Below are positions 1 to 8,134 of a DNA stretch of 64,000 nt, in pieces. This stretch comes from Myxococcales bacterium (lineage in GTDB: Bacteria > Myxococcota_A > UBA9160 > UBA4427): NCBI GenBank assembly GCA_012960035.1, contig DUBZ01000072.1:1-64000 (forward strand). The letters run 5' to 3'. The number at the start of each line of letters is the position of its first letter. Position 1 is the first letter of the stretch. The translations under genes and the position numbers were made by a program. The notes beneath the pieces were generated by a model. It did not search any database and was not told the DNA's origin. It saw only the letters and a list, made by a program, of their open reading frames with translations.

Positions 1-7
1 AGAGTCT

Positions 8-253
8 CTAGTAGATCGGCTCCCGAAAGTTTGTCTGTTGATCTGCGAAAGCGCTGGCCAGCACGCTGGCGAATCGTGCCTGTTTTTCGGCGCAGGGTCG
101 GACCACCATGCCCTCGTGGGTCTGCCGCACGCACATGTCTGCGTCCGCAACCGGGCCGCGCTGAGCCTGTACTGGAAGCGCTAAGTTGATCACGCCGCCG
201 ATGAAGAGGGCTCCTGTGATCGTCATCGCGACTCTCTTGTATTTCCGTCCCAT
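8..253 (-). CDS. Small exported protein of unknown function
   Basis: About 81 residues. I start it at the ATG at 253 because a strong AGGAGGT ribosome site lies just upstream; an in-frame GTG at 274 would place that site inside the gene. The N-terminus (MGRKYKR, then a hydrophobic stretch ending near ALPVQAQ) is a typical Sec signal peptide. The mature part is only about 50 residues and has two cysteines, in DMCVRQ and RPCAEK, which could form one disulfide. It matches no family I recognise. It is the first gene in the window, on the minus strand, with no obvious operon partner here. Confidence 0.6.
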   Translation of the reverse strand: MGRKYKRVAMTITGALFIGGVINLALPVQAQRGPVADADMCVRQTHEGMVVRPCAEKQARFASVLASAFADQQTNFREPIY

Positions 254-483
254 CTCGACCTCCTTTTTTGGCACAACTACACTGCGCCCCTCATCCAGGC
301 GCCTTTCCCGTTGTTAAGAAGTGGCCGTGGAAATCAAAAAGTGGCGAATAATTTCGCGAGACTCGAAGACTTCCGTGCTAGGCGGCCTGAGAGCTGTTTA
401 AGCTGAAAATTCTTTCGTGAGGGAAGTCTCCTTCCCTCTCTAATCCAAATTCGGCACTCAAGGTCCACGCCATAGAATGCAGG

Positions 484-687
484 ATGAGCAGCGAGCCAAC
501 GGTTGAAATCGTGGCGGAGAACTTCTTCGGCACGTTGAACATTGAGCTGATTTACCGACGACCGTGGCTCGATTGCCAGGACGCGCGGCACGCAATCAGC
601 GAATACATCGACGGGTTCTGCCCTCCCCATGAGAGAACAAACTACGCAATAAATGGGCCAATCTGGATTTCCTTTGTTTTTTGCTAG
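484..687 (+). pseudogene. IS3-type transposase (integrase core) remnant
   Basis: The 67-codon frame contains the end of an IS3/IS481-type DDE integrase core. It reads VAENFFGTLNIELIYRR, then a run ending ISEYIDGF, which is the usual E-x-FF-x-x-LK-x-E...YI-x-x-YN pattern. The third catalytic acidic residue would be the Glu of AENFF (about residue 12). The rest of the transposase, including the first two Asp residues, is missing, and the usual YNxxRxHxxLG tail is degraded to CPPHERTNYA. No intact inverted repeats are visible at either side. I read it as a decayed insertion sequence; no function is expected. Confidence 0.6.
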
Positions 688-1351
688 CAATATCAGCGAG
701 TTGGAAAATCGCGATGCGCCAAAATGATAAATAGGGATCGCGGAAGGAATCGGGGAATAGTGGAAAACATAACAGCCGAACTGCGCTCTAAAGAGGGTGC
801 GACCCGGCGCTTCAACGTTGTGACTCGTTCACAGTCAGGCATCTCGACAAGTCGCGCACATGCTCAACCATCGACCTCGACAAACACTCGGATGGATGAA
901 ACCATCAGAGAAACTTGCAGAACTGTTGCGATGACCGGATGAGCCCGCCGGGGGTCCAAATGTCCGAAAACTGCTGACGGGAAACAGTGGCTTGGTTTCT
1001 TCTCTTCATCGTGACGGTGAGCCGAGTCATTGTCGCACTGGGCCAGATCGGATTGTCGTCGCGATGGCGCCCCACCTGAACATCCACTCGCTAACCAAGG
1101 TGATCGGGGGCGGCGGTCTTTCCCGGTGGGTCGCCGTGAGTGTTGCGTGGTGTGTTGATTTTCTTGCCGCTCGTGATTGCGACATTTTTACGAGGGTTTG
1201 AGTCCATGACGTCGCGAGAGGTTGTGACTGGGGCTGTCGTGGGCGTTCTAAGCCTTGAGCCACTGTGGGACTTCATGGGTGTTGCCGATTCTTTCGCCGA
1301 GGCCAACCGGGTTGCTAGCCTCGTCGTCGCGAGCGTTGAGAGGAGTGGAAG
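688..1351. other. Gap without a convincing gene
   Basis: About 660 bases between the transposase remnant and the Coq4-like gene. Several open frames exist but none shows family features. The best is a GTG-started 89-codon frame at 1140-1409 with a hydrophobic N-terminus (LIFLPLVIATFL), but it overlaps the next gene by 57 bases and turns low-complexity at the end. Together with the neighbouring transposase scrap this looks like decayed accessory DNA. Confidence 0.4.
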
Positions 1352-1831
1352 ATGTCTAAGCGGAACGAAACCCCCGCCCTCAAATACCAAGCGCAAGACA
1401 GCATCTTGACTCTGCAGCAAGGGCTCGACGAATACTTCGCTGCGAATCCCGGGTTGCTCGATTCAACCAAGACATCGAGCGAAGCGCTTGGCCAATACAT
1501 GAACAACCACGACGTGAGCCATGTCGTGTTCGGCACCGGGACAAGTCTTAGCGGAGAGATGCTACAAGACACTTGGACCTTCCTCGCCATTGACGTGTCG
1601 GTCAAACAGTACGTGAGCGACTTCGTAAAGGAAGATGAAGGCAAAGAGATCATGAAGAGCACGATCCAGTGGGGAATCATCCCGGTGATGATCGCCTTCG
1701 TGTTTCAATTCCCGCGGCTCGCTTGGCGATCGCGGAAGATGTCGAAGAAGTGGCCATGGAAGAAATGGCAGCCCTATCTCGATGTGCCGCTCGCAGAAAT
1801 TCGCCGAGAGTTCGGAATCAAAGTCATCTAG
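1352..1831 (+). CDS. Coq4-like (ubiquinone biosynthesis fold) protein
   Basis: 159 residues, ATG preceded by AGGAG. The motif H53-D54-x-x-H57-x11-E69 (HDVSHVVFGTGTSLSGE) matches the HDxxHx11E metal/ligand motif that defines Coq4. The C-terminus (YLDVPLAEIRREFGI) also fits the Coq4 ending, which has a PLxExRxxLGI pattern. Coq4 is known to act in ubiquinone synthesis, as a scaffold and in C1 decarboxylation of the ring. The middle (residues 105-125) is hydrophobic and is followed by a basic patch rich in Lys and Trp (SRKMSKKWPWKKW), which suggests membrane contact. No ubi genes are adjacent, so a role in quinone synthesis is inferred; many bacterial Coq4-like proteins have unknown roles. It is shorter than eukaryotic Coq4 because it lacks the N-terminal targeting part. 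Confidence 0.65.
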   Translation: MSKRNETPALKYQAQDSILTLQQGLDEYFAANPGLLDSTKTSSEALGQYMNNHDVSHVVFGTGTSLSGEMLQDTWTFLAIDVSVKQYVSDFVKEDEGKEIMKSTIQWGIIPVMIAFVFQFPRLAWRSRKMSKKWPWKKWQPYLDVPLAEIRREFGIKVI

Positions 1832-1934
1832 ACGGTGCTTTGGAAATGGCTGAGCGTTGGGTCACGAAGTCAAGGTCGCCGACCCGGCCCTGAAGATTGC
1901 GTCTCACCCAACCGGCTTCGATTAGCAAGAGCGT

Positions 1935-2852
1935 TTACGCGCGCGACCGTCGCCAATACATCAATCTGGTTAACATTGCGCCGGCCCCGAGCTGCAGCAG
2001 CGCGCTGGGTTCCGGTACCGCAACCGCCGTGATGGCATTGATGTCGGCCGCATAAAAAGAAAGGTCGGCGATCAATGTCGCGTTGCCTTCGAGTGCAGAG
2101 GTGTTCGGAATCTGACCGTTAAACGGTGCGATCGCCCAGATGATTCCCGACAGTTCCCAGGTAAGGCCTTCTTTTGCGAAGACGGCTCCACCGGAGTCGC
2201 CCATCGTCGCCTGGCTTTCGTGGGTCGTGTAGTCCGGGCCAGGTCCGTCAAAAAGCGTGTAGTGGCTCATGGTGGGGGTCGGGACCCAGTTACCTTCGAT
2301 CTTGTTGGTTCCCCAGCGCAGGGCTGTCGTCGAACCCCAGTAGTAGCCGGGGCGCGCCGGTACTGGGTTGGAGGGAGGCGCAGTCCAGACGCCCGGGTCA
2401 TCCGAATCGGTCACGGCGCCGCGGTCGCGCCCCCGGCCTGCCATGATGACATCGACGGTGGGCAGACTCGTGTTCGTACGGACGGGAAGGTCGGCGACAG
2501 TCGGCAGCGGGGTGATGCCAAACACGACGAGGTCCGCCAGCATACCGGCACCGTCATCGAGTTGAACCGCGGTGCCTGGGACGAACGAGTAGGTGCTGCC
2601 ATCAAGCAGAATGTCGCCTGCACCCACATGGTTCGCTGTAATGACCCAGCCGTTGCGCAAGTAGACGACGCCCAGCCCGCTCTTGGTACCGATGTTACTC
2701 CAACCCGGATCGTCCGCGGGTGCGGTGGTATTTCCCGTCCCATCGCCCGAATCAATGATGACCGCGGAAGCGGATGCGGCAGCGACGGTGGCAACCGCGC
2801 CGATCGCCGCGCACAATAGTAATTGGCGGTATTTGCTCTTGCGGAACTTCAC
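1935..2852 (-). CDS. Secreted trypsin-like serine protease with PEP-CTERM anchor
   Basis: About 305 residues. I prefer the GTG at 2852, which follows AGGGGA; an in-frame ATG at 2885 has no ribosome site. A basic N-terminus and hydrophobic segment ending in ASASA form a signal peptide. The chymotrypsin-fold triad can be seen: His in WVITANHVG, a likely Asp in MLADLVVFGI and the nucleophile Ser in GDSGGAVF. The C-terminus is a PEP-CTERM sorting signal: VPEPSA, a hydrophobic stretch, then YWRRSRA. In known systems an exosortase (EpsH family) recognises this tail and anchors the protein during export, often in exopolysaccharide producers. No exosortase gene is in the window. Its substrate is unknown. 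It is monocistronic as far as can be seen. Confidence 0.85.
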   Translation of the reverse strand: MKFRKSKYRQLLLCAAIGAVATVAAASASAVIIDSGDGTGNTTAPADDPGWSNIGTKSGLGVVYLRNGWVITANHVGAGDILLDGSTYSFVPGTAVQLDDGAGMLADLVVFGITPLPTVADLPVRTNTSLPTVDVIMAGRGRDRGAVTDSDDPGVWTAPPSNPVPARPGYYWGSTTALRWGTNKIEGNWVPTPTMSHYTLFDGPGPDYTTHESQATMGDSGGAVFAKEGLTWELSGIIWAIAPFNGQIPNTSALEGNATLIADLSFYAADINAITAVAVPEPSALLQLGAGAMLTRLMYWRRSRA

Positions 2853-2955
2853 ATGTTCCCCTGTGGTGTCGTCCCGCTGTGCCATCGTATGTGGGCGATA
2901 TCACCCAGCTTAGCACGAATCATGTGGCCGAACAGCGAGAAGCCTCCAGGTATTA

Positions 2956-3153
2956 TCACCCATGTGTAACAACTCTCCCAATATGTCGCCGCAGCGCATG
3001 AAATGTTACGGCAAAAATCTGCTTAGCTTCGCCTTCGAAGACTTGTAGCTGTTGAAATGGGCGAGAAGGGTCTCGGTGATGATCTGCGTGGCGTGGCGAT
3101 CCAGTAAGCCCGTAGTCGGTGTACCAAGAATGCGTGTCCCACGACGCGACCAA
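2956..3153 (-). pseudogene. Remnant of alkane-hydroxylase / fatty-acid-desaturase-like membrane enzyme
   Basis: This short frame starts only at a TTG and has an in-frame stop two codons upstream (3157-3159). It contains SWDTHSWYTDYGLTGSPRHADHH followed by RDPSRPFQQLQVFE. The HADHH segment is the third histidine box (HxxHH) of the AlkB/desaturase di-iron membrane family, and the following RP-Y/F-QQL pattern is typical of that family's C-terminal part. After GEAK the resemblance is lost. The membrane segments and the first two histidine boxes are absent, so I read it as a decayed fragment of a larger gene and not a working enzyme. It lies 53 bases beyond the end of the DUF1214 gene. Confidence 0.45.
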
Positions 3154-3206
3154 GAGCTATGCGCTTGGAAGCCACCACTCGGCTGCGCTCCCCGCGTAAC
3201 GGTCGG

Positions 3207-4304
3207 CTACAGGTCGGCGAGCTTCACGACGCGACACCTTGGTTCGGGATGCGAATCTGCTCGAACCCAGCGGACACACATCGTCCCGTGGTGATGTCCT
3301 GCCGTGTCCATCCAGTTTTCGGTGCCGGGGTCTTCATTCGCCACAACGAGTTGCACCGAGCCATCAGCTCGAAGTGCTGCCCCGCCGCTGTTGATGTGTA
3401 CTTGGCGGAAGTCGTAGTCGAGGGACTCAGCCCAGATGTTCGCGAGCTGAAAGTTCCAGTAGTGACAATTGGGCGGAGTCATCTCGATCACCAACGCTTC
3501 GTCGGGTTCGAGCTTCCAACGGCCGAGCCAAATGCGAACGTTCGGATCACCGCCGACGAAGCGATGCTCCTCCTCGGTCGGGAGGTGAAACGTGTTAACG
3601 GATGCCTTGCTTTCGAAATCGCGCACCCAGTCGGCGAACCATTGCGCACACCCGATGGCGTACATCGCCGAGCCCATCAACGAGCCAGCTACATGCGTGG
3701 GGTCGAGAGGGGGCGGTGCTCCGGCGTGATCGATGCATTCGACTTCGATGTCGACCGGCGCTTCACGATCTTTGTGCAGGAAGGTCTGTCGCAACAAGAT
3801 CTGTTTGGTGTCGCCAGCCATGCGGAGCCAGTTGCCTGGCTCTTCGGTCTGGCTCGCGATGATCTCGAAGTTCCCGTCCGCATCCGTTTCGATTTCTGCG
3901 TCGTTGAGATGACCGGCGCCACCCGTGATCTTGTCCTTCGCGGCGAAGTTCTGGTTCGTCGCGGCGAAGCTCATGTAGTGAATGCTCCGGCGATTGCCCC
4001 GGATGCGGTACCGATAGCGCGGGTTGACCCCGGTGCTGACGTAGTAGTTGTCCGGGTTGTCGAGTCCCATTTTTACGAGTTCCGGCATGGGACGGAACTT
4101 CGGATATTCGGGCCCGGTTCTCTCCGAGAACGAAAACAGGCCTGCGCGCAGAAGTCTGCCGAGATACCGCATCCCCTCGGCGCGGTCGAAGGTCGAAAGT
4201 TCGAGGTCGTTGCGCAAAATGACATCGCCGCCCTTCTTGAGCAGGTCGCAGAAATCGTTCCACGCTTCGGCGTTGTCGATCTTGGCCACCGGATCATTCG
4301 ACAT
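3207..4304 (-). CDS. DUF1214 domain protein (copy 1)
   Basis: About 365 residues; the start at 4304 (MSNDPV) has GGGAG upstream, whereas the longer frame to 4349 does not. The N-terminal part (WNDFCDLLKKGGDVIL...DRAEGMRYLGRLL) matches the second DUF1214 protein of this window, at 8135. The C-terminal half carries the DUF1214 core (EPDEALVIEMTPPNCHYWNFQLAN, then NEDPGTENWMDT). DUF1214 proteins are often found beside steroid or lipid catabolism genes, but their reaction is not established. There is no signal peptide, so it is predicted to be cytoplasmic. It sits 62 bases after a sulfotransferase gene on the same strand and is probably co-transcribed with it. Confidence 0.85.
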   Translation of the reverse strand: MSNDPVAKIDNAEAWNDFCDLLKKGGDVILRNDLELSTFDRAEGMRYLGRLLRAGLFSFSERTGPEYPKFRPMPELVKMGLDNPDNYYVSTGVNPRYRYRIRGNRRSIHYMSFAATNQNFAAKDKITGGAGHLNDAEIETDADGNFEIIASQTEEPGNWLRMAGDTKQILLRQTFLHKDREAPVDIEVECIDHAGAPPPLDPTHVAGSLMGSAMYAIGCAQWFADWVRDFESKASVNTFHLPTEEEHRFVGGDPNVRIWLGRWKLEPDEALVIEMTPPNCHYWNFQLANIWAESLDYDFRQVHINSGGAALRADGSVQLVVANEDPGTENWMDTAGHHHGTMCVRWVRADSHPEPRCRVVKLADL

Positions 4305-4366
4305 CTGGGCTCCCTTCTTCCTTCTATTGGGATGAACGTTCCAAAACAAGTTGGGCGGTGGACGCC

Positions 4367-5530
4367 CTACCCCATTTCAATTTCAAAGCGCTCTACATAA
4401 GGCTCGAAGCGCTTGGCGACATCGTCTGCCGTGAGCCCCCAGTCGTCGAGGTTGTACTCATGCTTCCCGTGTCGCCCCTTAGGGTTGGCCTCGATGTGCG
4501 CCTTGAGTGAAGCCGCCGCGTCGTCGCCAATGGGCAAACCGAAGTGTTCGTAAATGCGTCCGACCGTGCCGAGCGAATCTCCCACAAAGTCGTCGTGGTT
4601 GACGTCGATGAAGCGTGCCGGGTCACTCTGGTCGCGCACCGCGAGGCCGCGCTCGAGGGAAGTCGCGTAGAAGTCCATGACGATTGGGCCCAGTACTTCC
4701 TTTGGCATGTCGACCTGGTCTTCCATCAACAAATGGGTCATGGAGCAAATGGAAGCCGTGCACGCCAACGGGTTGCGGTGACTCCACACGACCGAAACGT
4801 CGGGGAAGGTGTCGATCAGTTTGTCGATGGCCCACATGTGGGCGGGCGCTTTGAGGAGCCAGCGTTCGCCAGGACGCTGCCAGTCGAGCATCTGCAAAAG
4901 TATCTTGTAGTAGCTGTACATTTCGCCGAGGTCCTGATCGCGGTACCAGCTCGCGTACGGTTCGAGCATGACTTCGGTGCCGTGGTGGACGCCGTTCAAG
5001 GTGAACGCATGCAAGAGCACGCATTCTTCAGGGGTGTCCGCGCTCGCGAAATGAATTTTCGTAAACTCCGGGTTCGTTTCTCGGCTCTGTTCGTAGTAGG
5101 CCTCGATGGCGGCGTGGCGCGGATCTTTGGCGCCGGGTTCGAGCCCTTCAACGGGATCGGGAAACTGGGTTTCCCAGAGCAGCAAGGGACGTGCGTCCGG
5201 GTCGGCGCCGAGCAGGTTAAATAGCGCCGATGTTCCCGACCGCGGCATTCCCGTCAGCACCATGGGGCTCCTGACCGGACGCTGTTTAATTTCGGGATGC
5301 ACGCGCAGCGCTTCTTCGATCCGCAGTCGCGTCGCGAGCAAGCCAATGACGCGCCGATACGCCTTCTTACGTCCCTTTAGCGTGGTGTGGTTCGCGTCAT
5401 AGGTACGAACCAGGGCTTCGAGAGGTTCGCGAAAGCTGTTGGATCCAAAGTTGGAGAGCCCGGCGTTCGTGCGCGCTTCCTCGAGCATTTCGTTTGCGTC
5501 AAAGGCGATGGCGCGTGCGGCTTCGTCCAT
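4367..5530 (-). CDS. Sulfotransferase family protein (copy 1)
   Basis: 387 residues. The PAPS 5'-phosphosulfate loop is visible as LTGMPRSGTSALFNLL (about residues 92-107), and the 3'-phosphate-binding motif as VVWSHRNPLACTASIC. In this family such motifs bind PAPS and transfer sulfate to a hydroxyl or amine. The acceptor cannot be told from sequence, and some members of this clade have unproven activity. The N-terminal 80 residues are an alpha-helical extension also seen in the second copy at 9357. The likely operon is this gene followed by the DUF1214 gene. Confidence 0.85.
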   Translation of the reverse strand: MDEAARAIAFDANEMLEEARTNAGLSNFGSNSFREPLEALVRTYDANHTTLKGRKKAYRRVIGLLATRLRIEEALRVHPEIKQRPVRSPMVLTGMPRSGTSALFNLLGADPDARPLLLWETQFPDPVEGLEPGAKDPRHAAIEAYYEQSRETNPEFTKIHFASADTPEECVLLHAFTLNGVHHGTEVMLEPYASWYRDQDLGEMYSYYKILLQMLDWQRPGERWLLKAPAHMWAIDKLIDTFPDVSVVWSHRNPLACTASICSMTHLLMEDQVDMPKEVLGPIVMDFYATSLERGLAVRDQSDPARFIDVNHDDFVGDSLGTVGRIYEHFGLPIGDDAAASLKAHIEANPKGRHGKHEYNLDDWGLTADDVAKRFEPYVERFEIEMG

Positions 5531-5975
5531 TGGGGGCTCTCCATCAAACGTTCAAATGCGAAGGCTGCTTTGAACGGGAAACCGAGATTAGGTCGTGTTT
5601 GGGCACCCCCGCAATCGAAGGGATCGAACGCGAGCCCGGTACGTTGAAACTTTGCGCACGGTATGGCTCCCCACCTTTTCCATCTTCATACTCAATGACG
5701 CAACGCAGCCACTTAGAGTTTCGCAGCAGGCAGAGAAACAGCGGAACGACACGAACATGAATGGCAACAGTTCTTTCGAGACCGAGTGAGTGCGCCGGTG
5801 TTTAAATGTATCCATTCAATTCAACTGCAAGAACAACTGGGGGTAGAAGCTTGCTCTTGCGCGCGGGCACCGCGCAGCGGTTTACGCTTTCGCGCAATAC
5901 TGCGCTGATCCTCGACGGCAGCGACAACCGCACCGAGGGACAGGCGTATCTGCAAGGCGGCCCCTTGCTACAGCT
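5531..5975. other. Gap upstream of sulfotransferase; no gene seen
   Basis: About 445 bases between the sulfotransferase start and the end of the DUF3820 gene. The frames present are short and low in family-like features. It should contain the promoter of the minus-strand sulfotransferase/DUF1214 operon, but I could not assign -35/-10 boxes with confidence. Confidence 0.5.
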
Positions 5976-6311
5976 TCACTTCTGACCTGTACCGCGCCGA
6001 ATGCGTGCCAACTCGTCGCGAACCGAAGGCTCGAGACGTTCGAGGTCTGGCCGACGCGGTGGGTCTCGAAGCTCATCGAACAAAGGTTCGAGGCCGTTGG
6101 CTTTGACCTCATAGAGCAGTCCGAGCAACACCCCAATGCGTCCTTTGGGCAGCCCGTTCGTATGAAACCAGACGATGTAAGGCTCGGGCAAGTCGATCAG
6201 GACCCGCCCTTCGTAGCGGCCGAAGGGCATCTTCATCCGCGCGATCTCGAGAAGCATCTTCGGGTCGCCCCCCAACACATGGGCGTCGTTTGCTTTTGCG
6301 CGCTGCATCAT
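5976..6311 (-). CDS. DUF3820 family protein
   Basis: About 111 residues if started at the ATG at 6311. The core (MKMPFGRYEGRVLIDLPEPY followed by IVWFHTNGLPKGRIG) is the DUF3820 signature: a G-x-Y-G-x...LP-x-x-YL pattern seen in a family sometimes labelled quorum-sensing-regulated virulence factor. Its biochemical role is unknown. The tail (residues 75-111) is charged and helical. The open frame extends further upstream to 6446, but that part is low-complexity and overlaps another small frame, so I exclude it. Confidence 0.6.
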   Translation of the reverse strand: MMQRAKANDAHVLGGDPKMLLEIARMKMPFGRYEGRVLIDLPEPYIVWFHTNGLPKGRIGVLLGLLYEVKANGLEPLFDELRDPPRRPDLERLEPSVRDELARIRRGTGQK

Positions 6312-6352
6312 AAACTGCTGACCACCATGGTGCCAATTGATGAACGTCGAGG

Positions 6353-6523
6353 TTACCAGAGCGCGGCCCACGTACTCGACTTCTCGTTGAGAAGGTTCCG
6401 GATGCGACGAATATTCGTGACATCGTAACGACGTTGAGGACCGCAATCGATGACGTCACCGCTCACCGAATCGTCATGGTCGTTACGCAAGTCGTAAAGA
6501 AAGGCGGTTCTGGGATAAGTCAC
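6353..6523 (-). CDS. Possible small ORF of unknown function
   Basis: A 56-codon GTG-started frame, just upstream of the DUF3820 gene on the same strand. Its product (VTYPRTAFLYDLRNDHDD..., ending STWAALW) has a protein-like composition with a mixed acidic/basic C-terminal half (VTNIRRIRNLLNEKSS). An AGGCGG sequence precedes the GTG at suitable spacing. I recognise no family. If it is translated, it makes the downstream start of the DUF3820 gene at 6311 more likely, since the two would be 41 bases apart. Confidence 0.3.
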   Translation of the reverse strand: MTYPRTAFLYDLRNDHDDSVSGDVIDCGPQRRYDVTNIRRIRNLLNEKSSTWAALW

Positions 6524-6674
6524 CGTCCCGCCTGGCTACGCGGCCTCTTGCCACGGTCAGCATGAGGAAGTGTCCCGCTCCTTTGTGTCGCTCGCTTGCT
6601 CGACAGTGGTAACCGTCTGCCTGACCTACATCTTGTTCGACTACATCCATCGCCAAACACGAGAGGGCACGATC

Positions 6675-7949
6675 CTATAAGGCGCCTTGATCCGAGTTGC
6701 GAGTTCGCGATGACGAGGTGCGCTTCTGTTCTTGCTCTCGCACTTTTGCCGCGCGTCCCAACTTGATTTGACGCAAAACGCCACCGAAGAACGCTTTTGG
6801 ATTTTGACGAAAAATCCGGAACACAAGTCGAAGCATGTGCTTCTTCGAGTTCGCATCCCATTCGTTTTGCCCATGACCCTGGTGGAACGGCAGGGCCTGA
6901 ACGTCCACCGGCGCCATCGGAACTGTCAGGGTCAATCTTCGATTGCGCGGCAACAAGCACGTGTCGTCGTCACACGCCTGATAGCGAATGTTGACGTCGA
7001 TTGTGGTTTCGTTGGTTTCGAGGGGGCGCATTTCCGAAAGCAAGATGGCGTTGGGGTAAACCGGGATCACAATGTCCACGACCCCACTCCAAACTTGCAG
7101 CTCAACGTCGAGCCCTTTTAGGTGGAACGTCTCGGTGGGGGGCACGATGGCTTCCTGAACAACCAGACCGTCTGGCCCATTCACTTCGACCGTCGTGGGG
7201 ATCATCCCTTCTGGAACCGGGTCGGAATAGATGTGAAGCCCTTCAGCGAGTTCGAAGCGTACTACGAGGTTGCGCATCGAGCCCTGTTTGAGCACGCCCC
7301 CCGCGCCATGAAGTGTGGCGCTCACGCGAATGCCTTCGTCCGTGAACGCGGCAGTGGGTTCATTCGGATCGAGTTGAATCCGACCGACTGCAGAGTCGAT
7401 CATGCTCTCCGGTCCGTCGCGTCGTTTGTAGGTGTCGTAGAAAAACTTGTCGGTCACGACACCCTGTTCATCGACGATATAGGTTCCCGGAAAAGGGACG
7501 CCGTACACGGGGAGGTCGCCGGGCTCAATTTCGGTGTTGAGGATGCCGTAGTCGCGAATGACGTTCGAGCCCAGATCGGAAAGCATGGGGTAAGGCATCT
7601 TGTGTGCGGTGGCGAAGTCGGCGATGGCTTCTGGGTCGTCGTATGAAATTGTGTAGAGCTTCATGCCAGCGTCGGCGAACTTCTGGTATCCGTCGCGCAG
7701 CTCAACGAGCTGCGTCATGCACGGGGGTCACCAGACCACCGAGCGAAAGAACACCACCGCGGCCTTTGCGTTGCCACGGTCTTCGTGGAACCGAACGCGC
7801 TTGCCCGTGTGGTCTGGCAAGTCGAAGTCGGGCAGCCGTTCACCAATCTTCGGTCCGGTGGGATGCCCAGCAGGCAGTCCTTTGCGCCCGGGATGTCCAA
7901 GCGGCGCTGGGGCTTCGAAGCCCGTCTCATCTGTCTCAACAAAGTCCAT
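6675..7949 (-). CDS. Redoxin / DsbD-alpha fusion, probable selenoprotein (UxxC)
   Basis: 424 codons if the TGA at 7730-7728 is read as selenocysteine. The start ATG at 7949 follows AGGAG. Residues 35-73 begin a redoxin (AhpC/TSA, thioredoxin-like) domain: PDFDLPDHTGKRVRF, then VVFFRSVVW. The next codon is TGA, then Pro-Pro-Cys77, so the active site is W-U74-P-P-C, the same place as WCPPC in relatives. The fold continues in the same frame (QLVELRDGYQKFADAG, then YTISYDDPEAIADFA and PFPGTYIVDEQG). Residues about 200-345 resemble the N-terminal periplasmic domain of DsbD, with the cysteine pair C326/C331 in YQACDDDTCLLP. The C-terminal 70 residues are basic and unassigned. No signal peptide or membrane segment is obvious. 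It lies between two DUF1214/sulfotransferase pairs and is divergent from the second. Confidence 0.8.
7696..7714 (-). promoter_or_regulatory. Candidate bacterial SECIS hairpin
   Basis: On the minus strand the coding sequence just after the in-frame TGA forms a perfect 8-bp stem (CGCAGCTC / GAGCTGCG) closed by a GTT loop. The loop starts 21 nucleotides after the TGA. Bacterial SECIS elements are known to be hairpins inside the reading frame, shortly downstream of UGA, with a small apical loop carrying an exposed G or GU; spacing and loop fit that description. The structure is seen in the sequence; SelB binding is inferred. Confidence 0.65.
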
Positions 7950-8134
7950 GTACTGCTCCTCTTAAGGGTCAAAGTCTGGAGGAGCCTGGAGTTCATCGCA
8001 ACGTTCACACTCTGGCCGTTATGTGCAGCGTCTTGGCAGCTGCGCGCAGCGTGAATGCGAGCGCGGACCCTCGTGCAAGGACGTCGCGTGGCTGTATCGT
8101 TAAGAACCCACGCCAATAGATGAAGGACGAGGCC

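Noticed and set aside
1140-1409. 89-codon frame with hydrophobic start
   Set aside because: GTG start without a ribosome site, 57-base overlap with the Coq4-like gene, and a low-complexity ending.
3159-4400. Long plus-strand open frame
   Set aside because: It is antisense to the well-supported DUF1214 gene and has no family features; a GC-rich shadow frame.
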